From assembly GCF_958450345.1 (NCBI RefSeq), contig NC_088781.1:126041916-126105915 (forward strand): 64,000 nucleotides of DNA, read 5' to 3'. The position numbers were made by a program, and so were the translations under genes. Below are positions 45,066-58,155 of the stretch, in pieces. Under the pieces are notes generated by a model. That model was given only the letters and a program-made list of their open reading frames with translations. It did no database searches and was not told the origin of the DNA. The first letter of the stretch is position 1; every line of letters starts with the position of its first letter. The stretch is from Calliphora vicina. Its lineage: Eukaryota; Arthropoda; Insecta; Diptera; Calliphoridae.

Positions 45066-46745
45066 TTGACACGTTTTTCATTTGTATTCTACAATGTATC
45101 ATCTTCTTGAAAACGTATTTGGTTAAATTCTATTTAAAGCTTAAAATAAGTTTCCATGACCGCAGAAAGCTAAAATATTAAAACGATTATCTTTGAAGCA
45201 TGTTCAGACAAGCAACGATTAATGAACTTTGAAATTCATATACATAATTATAACTATCGCTGTGGTTTTTTAACCATTTAAAAAAATATAAAATAATGGA
45301 AAGTTTATGTGGGATTTTTGCTATTATTTCTTATCATTTATTCAAATGGAGTTCCCATTTTCATCTTAACATCTTAAAAGTCTAAAATGTTTTATTTATT
45401 CCCAAAATTCTGTTGCCTATACAACAGGGTTTATTATTTAAAGTGAGTGTATTTTCTACGTCAGTTGTTATTCAACACCTTATTTGTTAGTACATTTTGT
45501 ATTACCAAATTTGTACATGTGACTTGAACTACTTAGTCATAACATGTGATACAAATGTGATTCCAAATAAATCCTATAAATCCTTGTGTTTAATTCTATT
45601 TTCCGTAATTTATTGCCAATTGCTGTTTATAGCTATAAAATTAAAAGTGTTTTAAGTAATTTGATTGATATAAAATGTTTTCAATACAGTTTGTTTATAT
45701 TTTTTTCTTTTCATAGAAATAAACATTCAACAAAATGCAATTACATTGATTAAGACATAAATAATTTGGCCTGGCAACGTAATAATGTAATACTCGTGCT
45801 ATAAATACGTTATAATACTTATTTGTTTTATTTTTAAACCCACTCAGGTGTTGTTAGTGCAAGTATTTAAAATAGTATTTACATTTATAATAACTACATT
45901 AATTAATAAATGTTTAAATACACAAACGTGCTACGTTCAGAGAATATAAAGAAACAATGAGAAATTTAAATATATAGAGACTTATAATCAAAAGGGTTTA
46001 AATGCTGCAGATAACTGTTATTGCATATAAGCATCGATATGCTCTTTAAAAGATAATTTTTTTTTTAAAAAACTATTAATAATATATAAAATTTCCAACC
46101 AATATTTCTTCCATGCTTGACCTTTATCAAATTGCTTTTTTGCTACCATAATAAACATCTCAATGGTTTGGAAAATAACCTCAAAATTACCACACAAATA
46201 AATTTGCATGGTTTTCTATAATATCTACATAAATGCAATTCATATAGTACCTTTTATTCCAAATAATAATTGTTACCTCTTTTCGAAATCATAGTATCTA
46301 AATTCTCCTGCTGTTACCAGTGGCTTTTCCCCACAATTCTGGTTTCATGTCATTCTTTGGCGAAATGCCAAAAACACAAATAGAGGTTATGTAATCACAA
46401 CAGCCTGAAAATATGCAAACAATTTACTAAAAACAACAATATAACGGTACTACTAACATGTAAACAAAAAGTTAAACAGTAATTTTGCACAAAGAAAATC
46501 AATACAACAACAACAATAAAAAAACTCTATAAACAACAACACGCACAAACAAACAAGCAGCAACCATACAAAATAAGAAGAAGATGAAAAAAAGAGAGAG
46601 TAAGAAAGTAACATGGCGCTGAACTGCAACTGGGCTGTAATTAATGCTAAGCTTGCATGTCAAAGCGGTAAAATTGAAAATACAGCAAAAACCCCGTAAA
46701 CTATAGCTGACATGACTATCATGACAAAAATATCTACATTGTTTT
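45066..46745. other. AT-rich intron stretch
   Basis: No transposon motif recognised. A 63-codon minus-strand frame lies at 46018-46209 without supporting evidence. Confidence 0.45.
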
Positions 46746-46747
46746 TA

Positions 46748-47544
46748 TACCCTTCACCTTCGTGAGAAGGGTATATATAAGTTTGTCATTCCGTTTGTAA
46801 TTTCTACATTTTTCATTTCCGACCCTATAAAGTATATATATTCTGGATCCTTATAGATAGCGGAGTCGATTAAGCCATGTCCGTCTGTCTGTCTGTCTGT
46901 CCGTCTGTCTGTCTGTCTGTCTGTTGAAATCAGTTTTCTGAAGACCCCAGATATCTTCGGGATCCAAATCTTCAATAATTCTGTCAGACATGCTTTCGAG
47001 AATTTTGCTATTTAAAATCAGCAAAATCGGTCCACAAATGGCTGAGATATGAGGAAAAAACCAAGACAACCTCGATTTTTGACCTATTTTTTTACCTATA
47101 TCTGGATTACTAAGACATTAATATAGACAATATGGATATCTAATGATAGATATTTCAAAGACATTTGCAACGACGTATATAAGACCATAGTAAGTTGGAC
47201 CTACAATGGGTCAAAATCGGGAAAAAAAATTTTGAACCCGAATTTTAAAAAAAAAAAAAAAATTGAAAAAACAAAAAAAAAATTTTAAAATTTGAAAAAA
47301 AAAAATTTTAAAATTTAAAAAAAAAATTTTTTAAAATTTAAAAAAAAAATTTTTTTAAATTTAAAAAAAAAAAAATTTAAATTTGAAAAAAAAAAATTAA
47401 AATAACAATCGAAAAATTTTTTTTTCCAAAAAATTCAAAAAACAAAATTAAATTTTGTTTACCTAAAAATATTTAAAATTTTTAAGTATAATTTGGTGAA
47501 GGGTATATAAGATTCGGCACAGCCGAATATAGCACTCTTACTTG
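46748..47544 (+). mobile_element. DINE-1/mini-me-like element, complete copy A
   Basis: Starts TACCCTTCACCTTCGTGAGA with a short hairpin against AAGGGTATA. It has TATAAAGTATATATATTCTG, ATTAAGCCATGTCCGTCTG with a GTCT/GTCC run (46878-46922), GACCCCAGATATCTTCGGG, CACAAATGGCTGAGATATG, an A/T-rich block, TTTACCTAAAAATATTTAAA, the hairpin TTCGGC-ACA-GCCGAA and the end CACTCTTACTTG. The TA-rich and GTCY segments are those described for mini-me/DINE-1 elements. No transposase, so non-autonomous. Confidence 0.85.
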
Positions 47545-47686
47545 TTTTTTATACCCTTCAGCTTCGTGAGAAGGGTATATATAAGTTTGTCATTCCGTTT
47601 GTAATTTCTACATTTTTCATTTCCGACCCTATAAAGTATATATATTCTGGATCCTTATAGATAGCGGAGTCGATTAAGCCATGTCC

Positions 47687-47728
<42 letters not shown>

Positions 47729-48437
47729 CTGTCTGTCTGTCTGTTGAAATCAGTTTTCTGAAGACCCCAGATATCTTCGGGATCCAAATCTTCAATAATT
47801 CTGTCAGACATGCTTTCGAGAATTTTGCTATTTAAAATCAGCAAAATCGGTCCACAAATGGCTGAGATATGAGGAAAAAACCAAGACAACCTCGATTTTT
47901 GACCAATTTTTGACCTATATCTGGATTACTAAGACATTAATATAGACAATATGGATATCTAATGATAGATATTTCAAAGACATTTGCAACGACGTATATA
48001 AGACCATATTAAGTTGGACCTACAATGGGTCAAAATCGGGAAAAAAAATTTTTAACCCGAATTTTTTTTTCAAAAAAAAAAAAATTTAAAAAACCAAAAA
48101 AAATTTTTTAAAATTTTAAAAAAAAAAAAATTTAAATTTAAAAAAAAAAAATTTAAAATAAATTTTTTTCCAAAAAATTAAAAAAAAACAACTAAAAAAA
48201 AATTTTTAACCCGAATTTTTTTTTCAAAAAAAAAAAATTTAAAAAACCAAAAAAAAATTTTTAAAATTTAAAAAAAAAAAAATTTTAAATTTAAAATAAA
48301 TTTTTTTCCAAAAAATGAAAAAAAAACAACTAAAAAAAAATTAAATTTTGTTTACCTAAAAATATTTAAAATTTTGAAGTATAATTTGGTGAAGGGTATA
48401 TAAGATTCGGCACAGCCGAATATAGCACTCTTACTTG
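47545..48437 (+). mobile_element. DINE-1/mini-me-like element, complete copy B (tandem)
   Basis: Follows copy A head to tail, separated only by T residues. Body near-identical to copy A, including TATCTTCGGGATCCAAATC. It differs by a longer GTCT run (47682-47742), ACCAATTTTTGACC, and an extra duplication: AATTTTTAACCCGAATTTTT occurs at 48047 and again near 48202. It ends with the same hairpin and CTCTTACTTG. Confidence 0.85.
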
Positions 48438-49201
48438 TTTTCTTCTAACAAAATCAGATATAACAAGATTTATTAAATGCCAGCACTAGATGTCATTAAA
48501 CTGACATAAATTTTTGAAAAGGGAAAATTAAATTTTAATTATTAGAGATCTATATGTACATAAGTGTAGCTAATTGTATATTTAGGTGAAAATTATAAAT
48601 ATTTATATTTGAAATTTAAAAATTGTAAATCGCAATTTTCACTTACACTTATTGCCTCAACGGTAAAACTATAGTATTATACTACATGACTAAGCACAAA
48701 ATGTTTGATAAAAATCTGTTGAATATTTATTTTTATGTTTTATTAATAATTTGGCCAAAATAAAAATACAAGAGAAATAAGCAAATACTACGTACATTTG
48801 TACATACATATGTATAAATTTTAAACAATTTAATTTCACCTTGAACTTTTTCCTCAATGTATAAATAAATGGTTTAAATGTTAATTATTTTGAATTTCAA
48901 TAACAATGAAAGATTTGTTTAAAGCATTTTTTTTTTGAAAAGAAAATTTTAGGAATATGAATTTGTAAAGAATAAATTAATTTTTTTTAAAGCGAGAAAA
49001 GAAAGTTAAGAATAAATTGCTGAAGATAAGAATATACAATGGTAAATTATATTTAGGTTGAAAGTAAAAGTGTTGCCCTTATACAGTGAAAATTTTGCCT
49101 TCTTGTAAATAAATAGAACAACAATATGCACTTTTTAACATCTGTTCGTGCAAAGGCACTTTTAGTAGTAGTAGGAAATCAAATACATATAAATAACTTT
49201 A
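48438..49201. other. AT-rich intron stretch
   Basis: No gene, repeat or transposon recognised. Ends at a MITE boundary at 49202. Confidence 0.45.
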
Positions 49202-49879
49202 ACGGCCATTCTCACAATGTACGATTAAAAGTTAACGTGAACTTTAACCGCAAGTTAGGCTAATTTGAATTTCACAATGTACGATTAATTCTTAATTGAC
49301 ACTATTTAACAACAAAGTTGCTGTTAAATATAACCGAACAAATTTCGCCGGTTAGCATCTTAATTGTAAGAAATATAATAAAAGAACATGGAAAAACATT
49401 TATATTTTTGTAATATTTATAATTTTTAAAAGTGTAAAGCGAAGAAAAGTAAATTTTTCACGGGGTGATCCATATACCACCCGGATATTGCACTTACAAA
49501 CCAAACAACAAATGTCCACTTTTGCTTGTTGGTTTTCAGTAATTGTTGTTCAGTTTGTTCTGTAAATTTTACAGTTAGGTACCTTAATATTTTTGAGTTT
49601 TATACGTTTTTTTTATTATACCACTAAGAAAACACAAACTATTATTTTTTATGCCGTCTTTTAGACAATTTTTTATATTTCAATCTTTCATTACACTATT
49701 TTTCGTAAACAAATGTATGCATTATTGCCATACTTTCTACTGAATGCTTTGGTTAAGTAATCAAATGATGGTGAAACGTAAATCGGTAACCGTTGGTTAA
49801 ATGGTCCCCGTTAAACAAACCGACAGTTAGTTAATTTCCCGGTTAAAATTAAATAATCGTACATTGTGAAAATGGCCGT
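49202..49879. mobile_element. 678-bp inverted-repeat element
   Basis: Left end ACGGCCATTCTCACAATGTA then CGATTA; right end the complement of ACGGCCATTTTCACAATGTA then CGATTA: about 26 bases with one mismatch. A second, direct TTCACAATGTACGATTA lies 60 bp inside the left end (49272). AT-rich interior with no transposase. The superfamily is not clear and no sure target duplication is seen. Confidence 0.8.
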
Positions 49880-50289
49880 AAATATAATAAGATTTAATTA
49901 TTTTACTAATACAAATATTTTCTTTTAATTCTTTACAGGTATGTACAGTTTTTGTAATGACGTTCATAGATCTGTAAGTAATTTGTATGTACTAACAACA
50001 ATTTGAAACATAAATTAAAAAATTTCGATCGTAACTAACTTTTTTATTAAGCATTTTACAAGGAATAAATTGGCACATAAGAAGTTAAAGGGACTGCAAT
50101 ATTCATCTGTGCACAATTTTGTACACCCTTAACCTTAGTTTAATCCAAAAAAATATTTGACGTGAAATTTCACATATTAAGTAAAATTCGACATAAAGTG
50201 GTCCATAAATGGCCGAGCTAAAACCAAAAAAAAAAAAATTATTTTAAATAAAATTTATTTCCACATTATTTACTCATTATTTTTCTTTA
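49880..50289. other. AT-rich intron stretch
   Basis: Nothing recognised; ends where GC content rises at the LINE relic. Confidence 0.4.
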
Positions 50290-52340
50290 TTTCATTGTGA
50301 TATCTGCTCAGAGTCAGATAGCAGAGACATCCTCTCCTAGTGATAGAAGGTTGACTACCTGGCGCTTAAGTCGCCAATCTTGTCCGGCAGGTCTCCGTGG
50401 GAGATGAGTAGTGCCCCTCCACAAGTTACAGATAACACCAGCCGAACGAAAGGAGGATAGGACCAAAATGGCACCTGGGAATCTCAGGCTTTTCTGACTG
50501 TTTTTTTTAAATTTTCCCTATATTGTAATGACAGGTTATTTCCGGATCGACTTTTGCAATCAACTAAGGCTAAGGGCGAATTTTTTCTCCACATACGCTC
50601 ATGTTTGTTTCCATCGTCCGGATGTTTTCGCCTATATGAAACGCAGGTATCTGAGACTGCTGAACCGCAGGATTTTCAGATACCTGAGTATCACTTTCTA
50701 TCGCTTTTTAATTTTCACCGGGACATTGTCATGTACATACGCAATGAAGTTGTGTCCCTGCAATCATTAGGTACGTATGATGTAGAATTTAACTGTCTTC
50801 TGAATCTGGCGTAATATCAAAAATGCCGAAACTGGCGTGAAAAATCTTTACAATAGCTGCGCCTCCAAGCCAAGGTTCTTACTGCTCAATTCCTACTATT
50901 TTAAGGGATGGCCAATAATGCACTGACCTGGTTGACAGAGCTAACCTTTTGGCTGAATTATTTTCAAATAATTTGAACCTACCGGAAAGCAATCATCCAC
51001 TACCCGAGCTCGAAAGAGTAACAGTTTCTATGCCGAATATATTCTTTCGCACTCGCGCAGTTAAAAAGATTCTAACGGATCTGATGGTATACCAGCACTG
51101 GTTTGAAGCAGTGTTCTCGACGCTAGCTCGCCCATTAGCTATCGTTTTCAGCACATTATACTGTGGCGGCAAATTTCCTGTATATGCTAATGTAACGCCA
51201 ATTCCTAAAAAGGCAGAGGCTTACAACCCTGAAAATTATCGCCCAATAGCGATTTGTTCAGCGCTTTCCAAAGTTATAGAGAATATGCTTTACCATTCTT
51301 TTTTTGAGAAATATTTAGAGTCCAACAATCTACTCAGTGACGGGCAGTATGACTTGCTAGCCTTCCTATTGGAAAAATGGTGTCGTTCAATTCAACGTTT
51401 TGGCGAAAGTAAAGTGGTGGCTCTAGACATTTCTAAGGCGTTCGATAAGGTGTGGTATGGCACGCTTCTATCAAAACTCATTGCTTTTGGTGTCGATAAT
51501 AACTTGAGTTGTTGTAGATTGGATCTCATCAAACGAGTTCAAGATTAATTCAGTGGTAACGTAAGGCTCCATTCTTTCTTCTACTATATTTATTATATTT
51601 CTAAACAACCTTCTTCCCTATCTATACTTTTGCAAATGACAGAGACATTTGGCATTCACATTCATTCAATTATAGACCAGGCCTATCGGAGATTGGGGCA
51701 ATGAGACAAAACATGTATGATTCCCTTAATCGGAGCCTTGTGGCATTAAAGTCAGTCGACTTTAATGCACGCAAGACTCAATGTTGTATGTTAATACACA
51801 AACGTACGACAGATTATGTTACTTTTCTTGATGTTCTACGCATGAGTATTCAGTCCGATGGACAAAACACATTCTAAAACGGTGTAGGAAATACCTCACT
51901 CCATCTGATTCCTTACTATTTACACCACTTATGTATAACCGACCCAAAATGGAAGACAACTATCATGTATGGGATGATGCTTCGAAGTCTATTTTGGAGT
52001 TACTCGACCGCGTACAGGAGAGGGCGAAGGTTCTTATCGGTGTCAGTAGGGTATCCAGCTATATTGTCTCACTGGAACATCGACGCAATGTGGGTTCTGT
52101 TTCACTGTTCTACTGAAACTACAATGGAATATGTTCTGCAGAAATTAGGGAAATCGTTTCAGAAACCCGTTCGTGGCCGACTGGGCAATGGATCGCACAA
52201 TGCATTACAGGGAAAATTCGTTCTTTAGCCGTATAGTCCGTATGAGGAATAAGCTTCCTGCAGAAGTCTTTCCTGTCACTTTCAATATAGGAAAATTCAA
52301 ATCAAATGTCCACAAACACTGCTCCCTCCCATAACCTATT
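50290..52340 (+). pseudogene. Non-LTR retrotransposon relic (CR1/Jockey-like)
   Basis: A GC-richer leader (50290-50520) precedes endonuclease-like pieces (HFLSLFNFHRDIVMYIRNEV). The longest open stretch (50949-51548) is reverse transcriptase: ENYRPIAICSALSKVIENML and SKVVALDISKAFDKVWYG, the latter with the first catalytic aspartate. The C-terminal part, in broken frames, has LLDRVQERAKVLIGVSRV, SLEHRRNVGSVSLFY and NKLPAEVFPVTFNIGKFKSN, a typical LINE ending. Missing fingers/palm pieces and many frame breaks show it is dead. Confidence 0.82.
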
Positions 52341-52395
52341 TTCCTAGTTCCAACACAATGCATTGCATAAGTAGGGGTCATCCACTGAGTGCTGG

Positions 52396-52860
52396 TCCAA
52401 GCAAAAAAAATAAAAGATCAAAGACAACTGCTTTAAATTTTCTTTATAAAATACATACGCTTACTCTTCCAAAGATCCACGATTATTGCTTTAAATTTTC
52501 CTTACTCTTCAAAATCCTTAATCGTGATTTTTATTTTTGAAAAATTCACTATTATTGCCTTCAATTTTCTCTATAAAGAATCCAGGATCACTCTTCAAAA
52601 GATGCCTGATTATTGCCTTTAATTGTTATTTTAAAAGATCTAAGATTATTGCTTTAAATTTTTTTTATAAAAGATCCACGATTATTCTTCAAAAGATCCG
52701 CGATTATTGCTTTAAATTTTCTTTATAAAAGATCCACGATTATTGCTTTAAATTTTCTTTATAAAAAATCGACGATTATTGCTTTAAATTTTCTTTATAA
52801 AATATCCTCGCTTATTCTTCAAAAGATCCACGATTATTGCTTTAAATTTGTAAAGTTTAC
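52396..52860. repeat. 36-bp satellite array, orientation 1
   Basis: Thirteen or so imperfect units of about 36 bp: AAGATCCACGATTATTGCTT, then TAAATTTTCTTTATA. Some units are shortened (TTCTTCAAAAGATCC). A few more units lie at about 53015-53075. It is the reverse complement of the array at 54365-55655. Confidence 0.88.
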
Positions 52861-54364
52861 TATTTCACAAATACACACAGTTACTAAAGTACGATCGACT
52901 TTTTGGGCTTTTTTAAAAAAAATCTATATATTTAAAAATACAAGGCCTGACTCATTCATTCACTCACTCACTCATGACTGATGAGTCAGTGAAAGATTCA
53001 ACTACTATTCAAATGATGCAAGATTATTGCTTTTAATTGTCCTTATAAAAGATCAACGATTACTATTCAAAAGATGCTTTCTACAGCCGAATCTTACATT
53101 GCTATTCATTTTCATTCAAAGTGGAATTAATTCTGTAATTTGCTTCCTGAGAAAAGCTCTATTTAAACTATAGTGCATCCGTGACGATATGTTAAAAGGC
53201 GTATTGGATTATTTATTAAGGGGTCTCGTAATTTCTGTGAAATTGTTCAGTAATGTGTTGTGACAGTTACGATGATACGTAAAGACTTGAACACAAAAAC
53301 CATAAAATCCCACACAAATCAATAAATCCTGCCTTAATCGAATGTTCAATAAAACAATTTATACATTATCTGTAGTATATGTATGTTGAAATTATAAACA
53401 ACATTTCAAGTCCTTTATCATGGTTTTCTCACATAAACCTAACACTACTTTTCCCCTGCATACTACATATTTATTTATTCCAGCAATGAAACTTTCATTG
53501 AGCCTTTAGCACGACCAGTTCGCATTAAATCCAATTACTGCGATTTCTCTACCGTTAATTTATTTATAAATAAATAAATAAAATAACACACATTTTAAGT
53601 GGGTGGCATGGCGTATCTGTATTTATTTTTATGTATTAGTTATTTTTTATTATATTATTCTGTTGTTTACAATCTACATATATCCATAAATTTTTATATA
53701 TGATTTTCCAGACTTTGTATGCAGAAAGAAAGAAGTACGTGAATATCTCATAAAAAGTGCCATATTTATTAGAAAATTGCGTGGGAGCTTTGCACTTTGT
53801 ATTATTGCTGGGAACAAATTATCCCCTCTCTCTTTCTCTCTGTTTGTTTACGAATCATTGTCGTAGACACTGTTATCATTCTCAGCAGTAACACAGTTAT
53901 ATTATAACTGTCATTTGGTTGCTGTTTTGTGTTTTTTTGGAGTATGCAGTCAGCCAGCCCCCCTTTTTCAGTATGAAATGTCCTTGGGGGTAATAAACAT
54001 AGTTAATCCCTGTTGTTTGCGTAAAAATTACATTGCCTCTATTAATTTCTTGTTTGTTATTTTATACTATCATGGTTGGTTTTTGTCTTTTGTGCCTTTG
54101 AAGTGGGGTTCTTTGTATGGTGGTGGTGCAAAGGAACATTTGTTTGTGCAAATTCAAGGAGTCAGTCGTGTATTGGCAGCGAAAAATTGTATATGAAATA
54201 AATAACTGTTTAAAGAAAGAAATTTCGTTACAGTGTTTCTTTGATTTTAATTCAATGAAGCGTTCAAACAATGGTGCAGATAAAAATAGCACAAGAGAAA
54301 TTTACAATCGGGGATCATTTATAAAGACAATTACAGGCAATAACCGAACATTATTTAAATAGTA
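52861..54364. other. Spacer between opposed 36-bp arrays
   Basis: Mostly unique AT-rich DNA with CACTCACTCACTCATG near 52965, a MITE fragment at 53098-53165 related to 13522-13819, and a CTCTCTCTTTCTCTCTG run at about 53827. No host gene seen. Confidence 0.5.
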
Positions 54365-55655
54365 ATCCTGGATCTTTTGTAAAGACAATTAAAGGCAATA
54401 ATAGATAATTTTTTGATTAGTGATCGGGAAACTTTTTAAAGACTGTTATGGAAAATAATTTAAATAATAATTGTCGATCTTTTATACAGAAAATTTAAAG
54501 CATGATTTGTGGATCTTTTATAAAGAAAATTTAATTTAAAGCAACAATCGTGTATCTTTTATGAAGAATATTTAAAGCCTCAATAGTGGATCTTTTATAA
54601 AGAAAATTTAAAGCAACAATCGGTGATCTTTTATAAAGAAAATTTAAAGCCTCAATAGTAGATCTTTTATAAAAAAAATTTAAAGCTAGAATCGTGGATA
54701 TTTTATAAAGAAAATTTAAAGCAACAATCGTGGATCTTTTATAAAGAAAATTTAAAGCAACAATCGTGGATCTTTTATAAAGAAAATTTAAAGCAAGAAT
54801 CGTGGATCTTTTATAAAGAAAATTTAGCAAGAATCCGGGATCTTTTATAAAGAAAATTTAAAGCAAGAATCGTAGATCTTTTATAAAAAAAATTTAAAGC
54901 AAGAATCGTGGAAGATTTAAAGCAAAAATCGTGGAAGATTTAAAACAACAATCGTGTATCTTTTATAAAGAAAATTTAAAGCAAGAATCGTGGAAGATTT
55001 AAAGCAAAAATCGTGGAAGATTTAAAACAACAATCGTGTATCTTTTATAAAGAAAATTTAAAGCAACAATCTTGGATCTTTTATAAAGAAAATTTAAAGC
55101 AACAATCGTGGATCTTTTATAAAGAAAATTTAAAGCAAGAATCCTGGATCTTTTATAAAGAAAATTTAAAGCAAGAATCGTATATCTTTTATAAAGAAAA
55201 TTTAAAGCAACAATCGTGGATCTTTTATAAAGAAAATTTAAAGCAACAATCGTGGATCTGTTATAAAGAAAATTTAAAGCAACAATCGTGTTTCTTTTAT
55301 AAAGAAAATTTAAAGCAACAATCGAGGATGATTTAAAGCAAGAATCGTGGAAGATTTAAAGCAAGAATCGTGGATTTAAAGCAAGAATCGTGGAAGGTTT
55401 AAAGCAAGAATCTTGGAAGATTTAAAGCAAGAATCGTGGAAGGTTTAAAGCAAGAATCTTGGAAGATTTAAAGCAAGAATCGTGGATGATTTAAAGCAAG
55501 AATCGTGGAAGATTTAAAGCAAGAATCGTGGAAGAGTTAAAGCAAGAATCGTGGATATTTTATAAAGAAAATTTAATGCAACAATCGTGGATCTTTCATG
55601 AGCAATAAACGTGGAAAATTTATGGATATTTTATAAAAGTGAAAACAAAAATCCG
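54365..55655. repeat. 36-bp satellite array, orientation 2
   Basis: About 35 units of TTTAAAGCAACAATCGTGGA, then TCTTTTATAAAGAAAA. Two variant positions (CAACAATC or CAAGAATC) alternate in blocks. From about 54903 and again 55325-55550 the unit is cut to 23 bp (TTTAAAGCAAGAATCGTGGA then AGA). Because 36 is a multiple of three, open frames with a 12-residue repeat appear on both strands; they are not genes. Confidence 0.92.
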
Positions 55656-56917
55656 GGATCATTCAAACAGCAATCGCTGTTAAACTGTATGGCAGCACTG
55701 TCAATCATTGATGTCACTTGTAGCCACTTTTGACATAAAGCAGTGATGCCAATTATAATTGCATAATTGTGCTACTTTTTAAGACTCATCTATAATTTGT
55801 TCGTGTTGTGTGCGAAAAAGTAACGTTGTGAAATCTAAGTTCAAGGAAAAATGTTCAAAGGAAAAAAATGCTAAAAACAAACAGCATTGAATTTTTGCAA
55901 AAAAAAAAATAAATAAAACTTTCTCTTAAAAACAAAATATAAGTAGGTAAAGAAAGAAAAAAATAAATATATCTAAATGCTGACAAAAGCAAATTGATGT
56001 TTGGGTTGGTTACTGGGTTAACAAGCAAATTGGTCATAAACATAAATCAATGACGGAAAAAAACGACCTCAAGACACATATTTCACCATTCATTTTATTG
56101 TCTTTTAAGTCCTTACTAGAATATGTATTCTAGAAAGGACTTAAAATTTTTAATAAATTGTTACTCGTTAGTTTTTTTATTATTTGTCCTTTTGTTCATT
56201 TTCCCACATAACTAGTTACACATGCTGAGGATTGAGTGCGTTTGAGAAAACGACAAAAGTGTTTTTGAATTCGAGTATCATGTAGGAATAGCTGCCCCCA
56301 CTCTCTATCTCTCTAACCATAATAGGTAGAGTAAAGTAACATATCATGAGTAGATTTTATTAAGGGCGGAGGCCTTATAGTGGGAGGAATTTCTTGCACA
56401 TCATTTAGTTCCATTTAAAAGACATATGAAACTTTATTTTAATTAATTATTTAGTAGTAAACAATTTTTAGAAGAAATTTTGTCATGTTTTTATGGTATC
56501 ACAAGGTAATATACATGTTACAGTTGGTAGGTAGGTAGATACATAGGTAGCATGTGGCAAGAATAGCAGCCAGCAACAGCCTTGACTTTTGGTATGAGGG
56601 CTCTTGTTTTTATTTAAAACTGAAGACTTGTAATTGTTTATTTATGCACAAGTTAAAGGGGTCCCAAGGAGTGGTGGTGAGGGTTAACTGAACTGTGCTG
56701 TTATGGTGGTTTATGGTTGGAGGTTAACCTATTTAGTATTTATTTTAAATATGTATTTAAATTATATAAAAAAAACAAACCAAAACAATTAAAAGTTGGC
56801 TGGTTGAATTAATTTATGTAAGTAGTATACATTAATATTGATTTATTTTTATAAATCTGGGTAAATTTTGTTACAAAACTATGCCTACTTTTGTAAATTG
56901 TTTAAAAACTAAGAATT
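55656..56917. other. AT-rich intron stretch with one strong hairpin
   Basis: No gene or transposon recognised apart from the hairpin at 56103-56146. Ends at a mariner terminal repeat. Confidence 0.5.
56103..56146. other. Perfect-like 21-bp stem hairpin
   Basis: TTTTAAGTCCTTACTAGAAT then A, a two-base loop TG, and the complement with one mismatch (CTAGAAAGGACTTAAAA). Twenty of 21 pairs match. It could be a MITE core or a cruciform; it is not a small RNA by any evidence here. Confidence 0.7.
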
Positions 56918-58155
56918 ATTGGGTATATGACTTAAAAATGCAGGATTTTTTCAAAGTTTTAGCTTTTATTTGGAAACATTTGTACAATATAAATTTATTC
57001 AAAGTATTGGTCATTGTTTGCTATGATATTTTCCCATCTTTCTGGCAACATATGGATTCCGAGCTAAAACAACTGCTCATCTTCTGAGGCCAAGAACGAA
57101 TCAAGCCAATTTCGGATACTCTGTTCTGAAGAGAAGCATATCTCAGAGAGAAACAAATAGTAGTCGGACGGGGCAAGATCTGGACTATTAGGCGGGTGAA
57201 GCAAAGCATCCCAACCACTTCTTTCTAAATAGTTTTTAACAGATATTGCAACATGCGGTCGAGCGTAGTCATGATGGAATATTACGGTTTCATGTCTGGC
57301 TCCATATTCTGGGCGTTTTTCGGCTAATGCTTCGATAAATCTTCCCTGTGATGTTCTGGCCACATTTCAGCAGCTCATAATATATACATTTATTCATAGT
57401 TTTGGCGATTGTTAACTATGATATTTTCCCATCTTTCCAAGCCAAAAGAACTGCTTATCTTTTGAGATCAAGAACTTATCAAGCCAATTTCGGATACTCT
57501 GCTCCAAAGTGAAGCGTATTCCAGAAAGAGCGTTCTGCATCAATCGAAACAAATAGTAGTCGGAAGGGCCAAGGAATATATGGAGGGTGAGGCAAAACTT
57601 CCCAACCGCTTCCTACTAAATAGTTCTTAACAGTTATTACAACATATGGCCGAGCATTGTCATGATGAAATATTGCGGTTTCAAGTCTGGTCGCATATTC
57701 TGGGCGTTTTTCGGCAAATGCTCACTTCAAACGAATCAGTTGCGTTCGCTACAGGTTCCCTGTGATGTTCTGGCCACGTTTTAGCAGCTCATAATAGATA
57801 CATTTATTCATAGTATTGTCCAGTGTTAGCTATGACCTATTCCCCATCTATCTGGCAAAAGAACTGATCATCTTTAGAGGCCAAGAACGAGTGAAGCCAA
57901 TTTGGGATATTCTGCTCCAAAGTGAAGCGTATCCAGAGAGAGCATTCTGCATCGATCGAAACAAACAGTAATCGGAAGGGGCAATGTCTGGACTATAGAG
58001 TGGGTGAGGTAAAACTTCCCAACCACTTCTTTCTAAATAAAAATTCTGGGCATTTTCCGGCAAATGCTCTCTTCAAACGAATCAGTTGCGTTCGCTACAG
58101 GTTCCCTGTGAAGTTCTGGCCAGATTTTAGCAGCTCATAATAAATAGAACTCCAA

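Noticed and set aside
46018..46209. 63-codon minus-strand frame
   Set aside because: The residue mix looks protein-like and an AG precedes it, but no upstream exon joins in frame and no family is recognised.
54531..55336. Frames of 99 and 107 codons with a 12-residue repeat
   Set aside because: They arise because the 36-bp satellite unit is a multiple of three.
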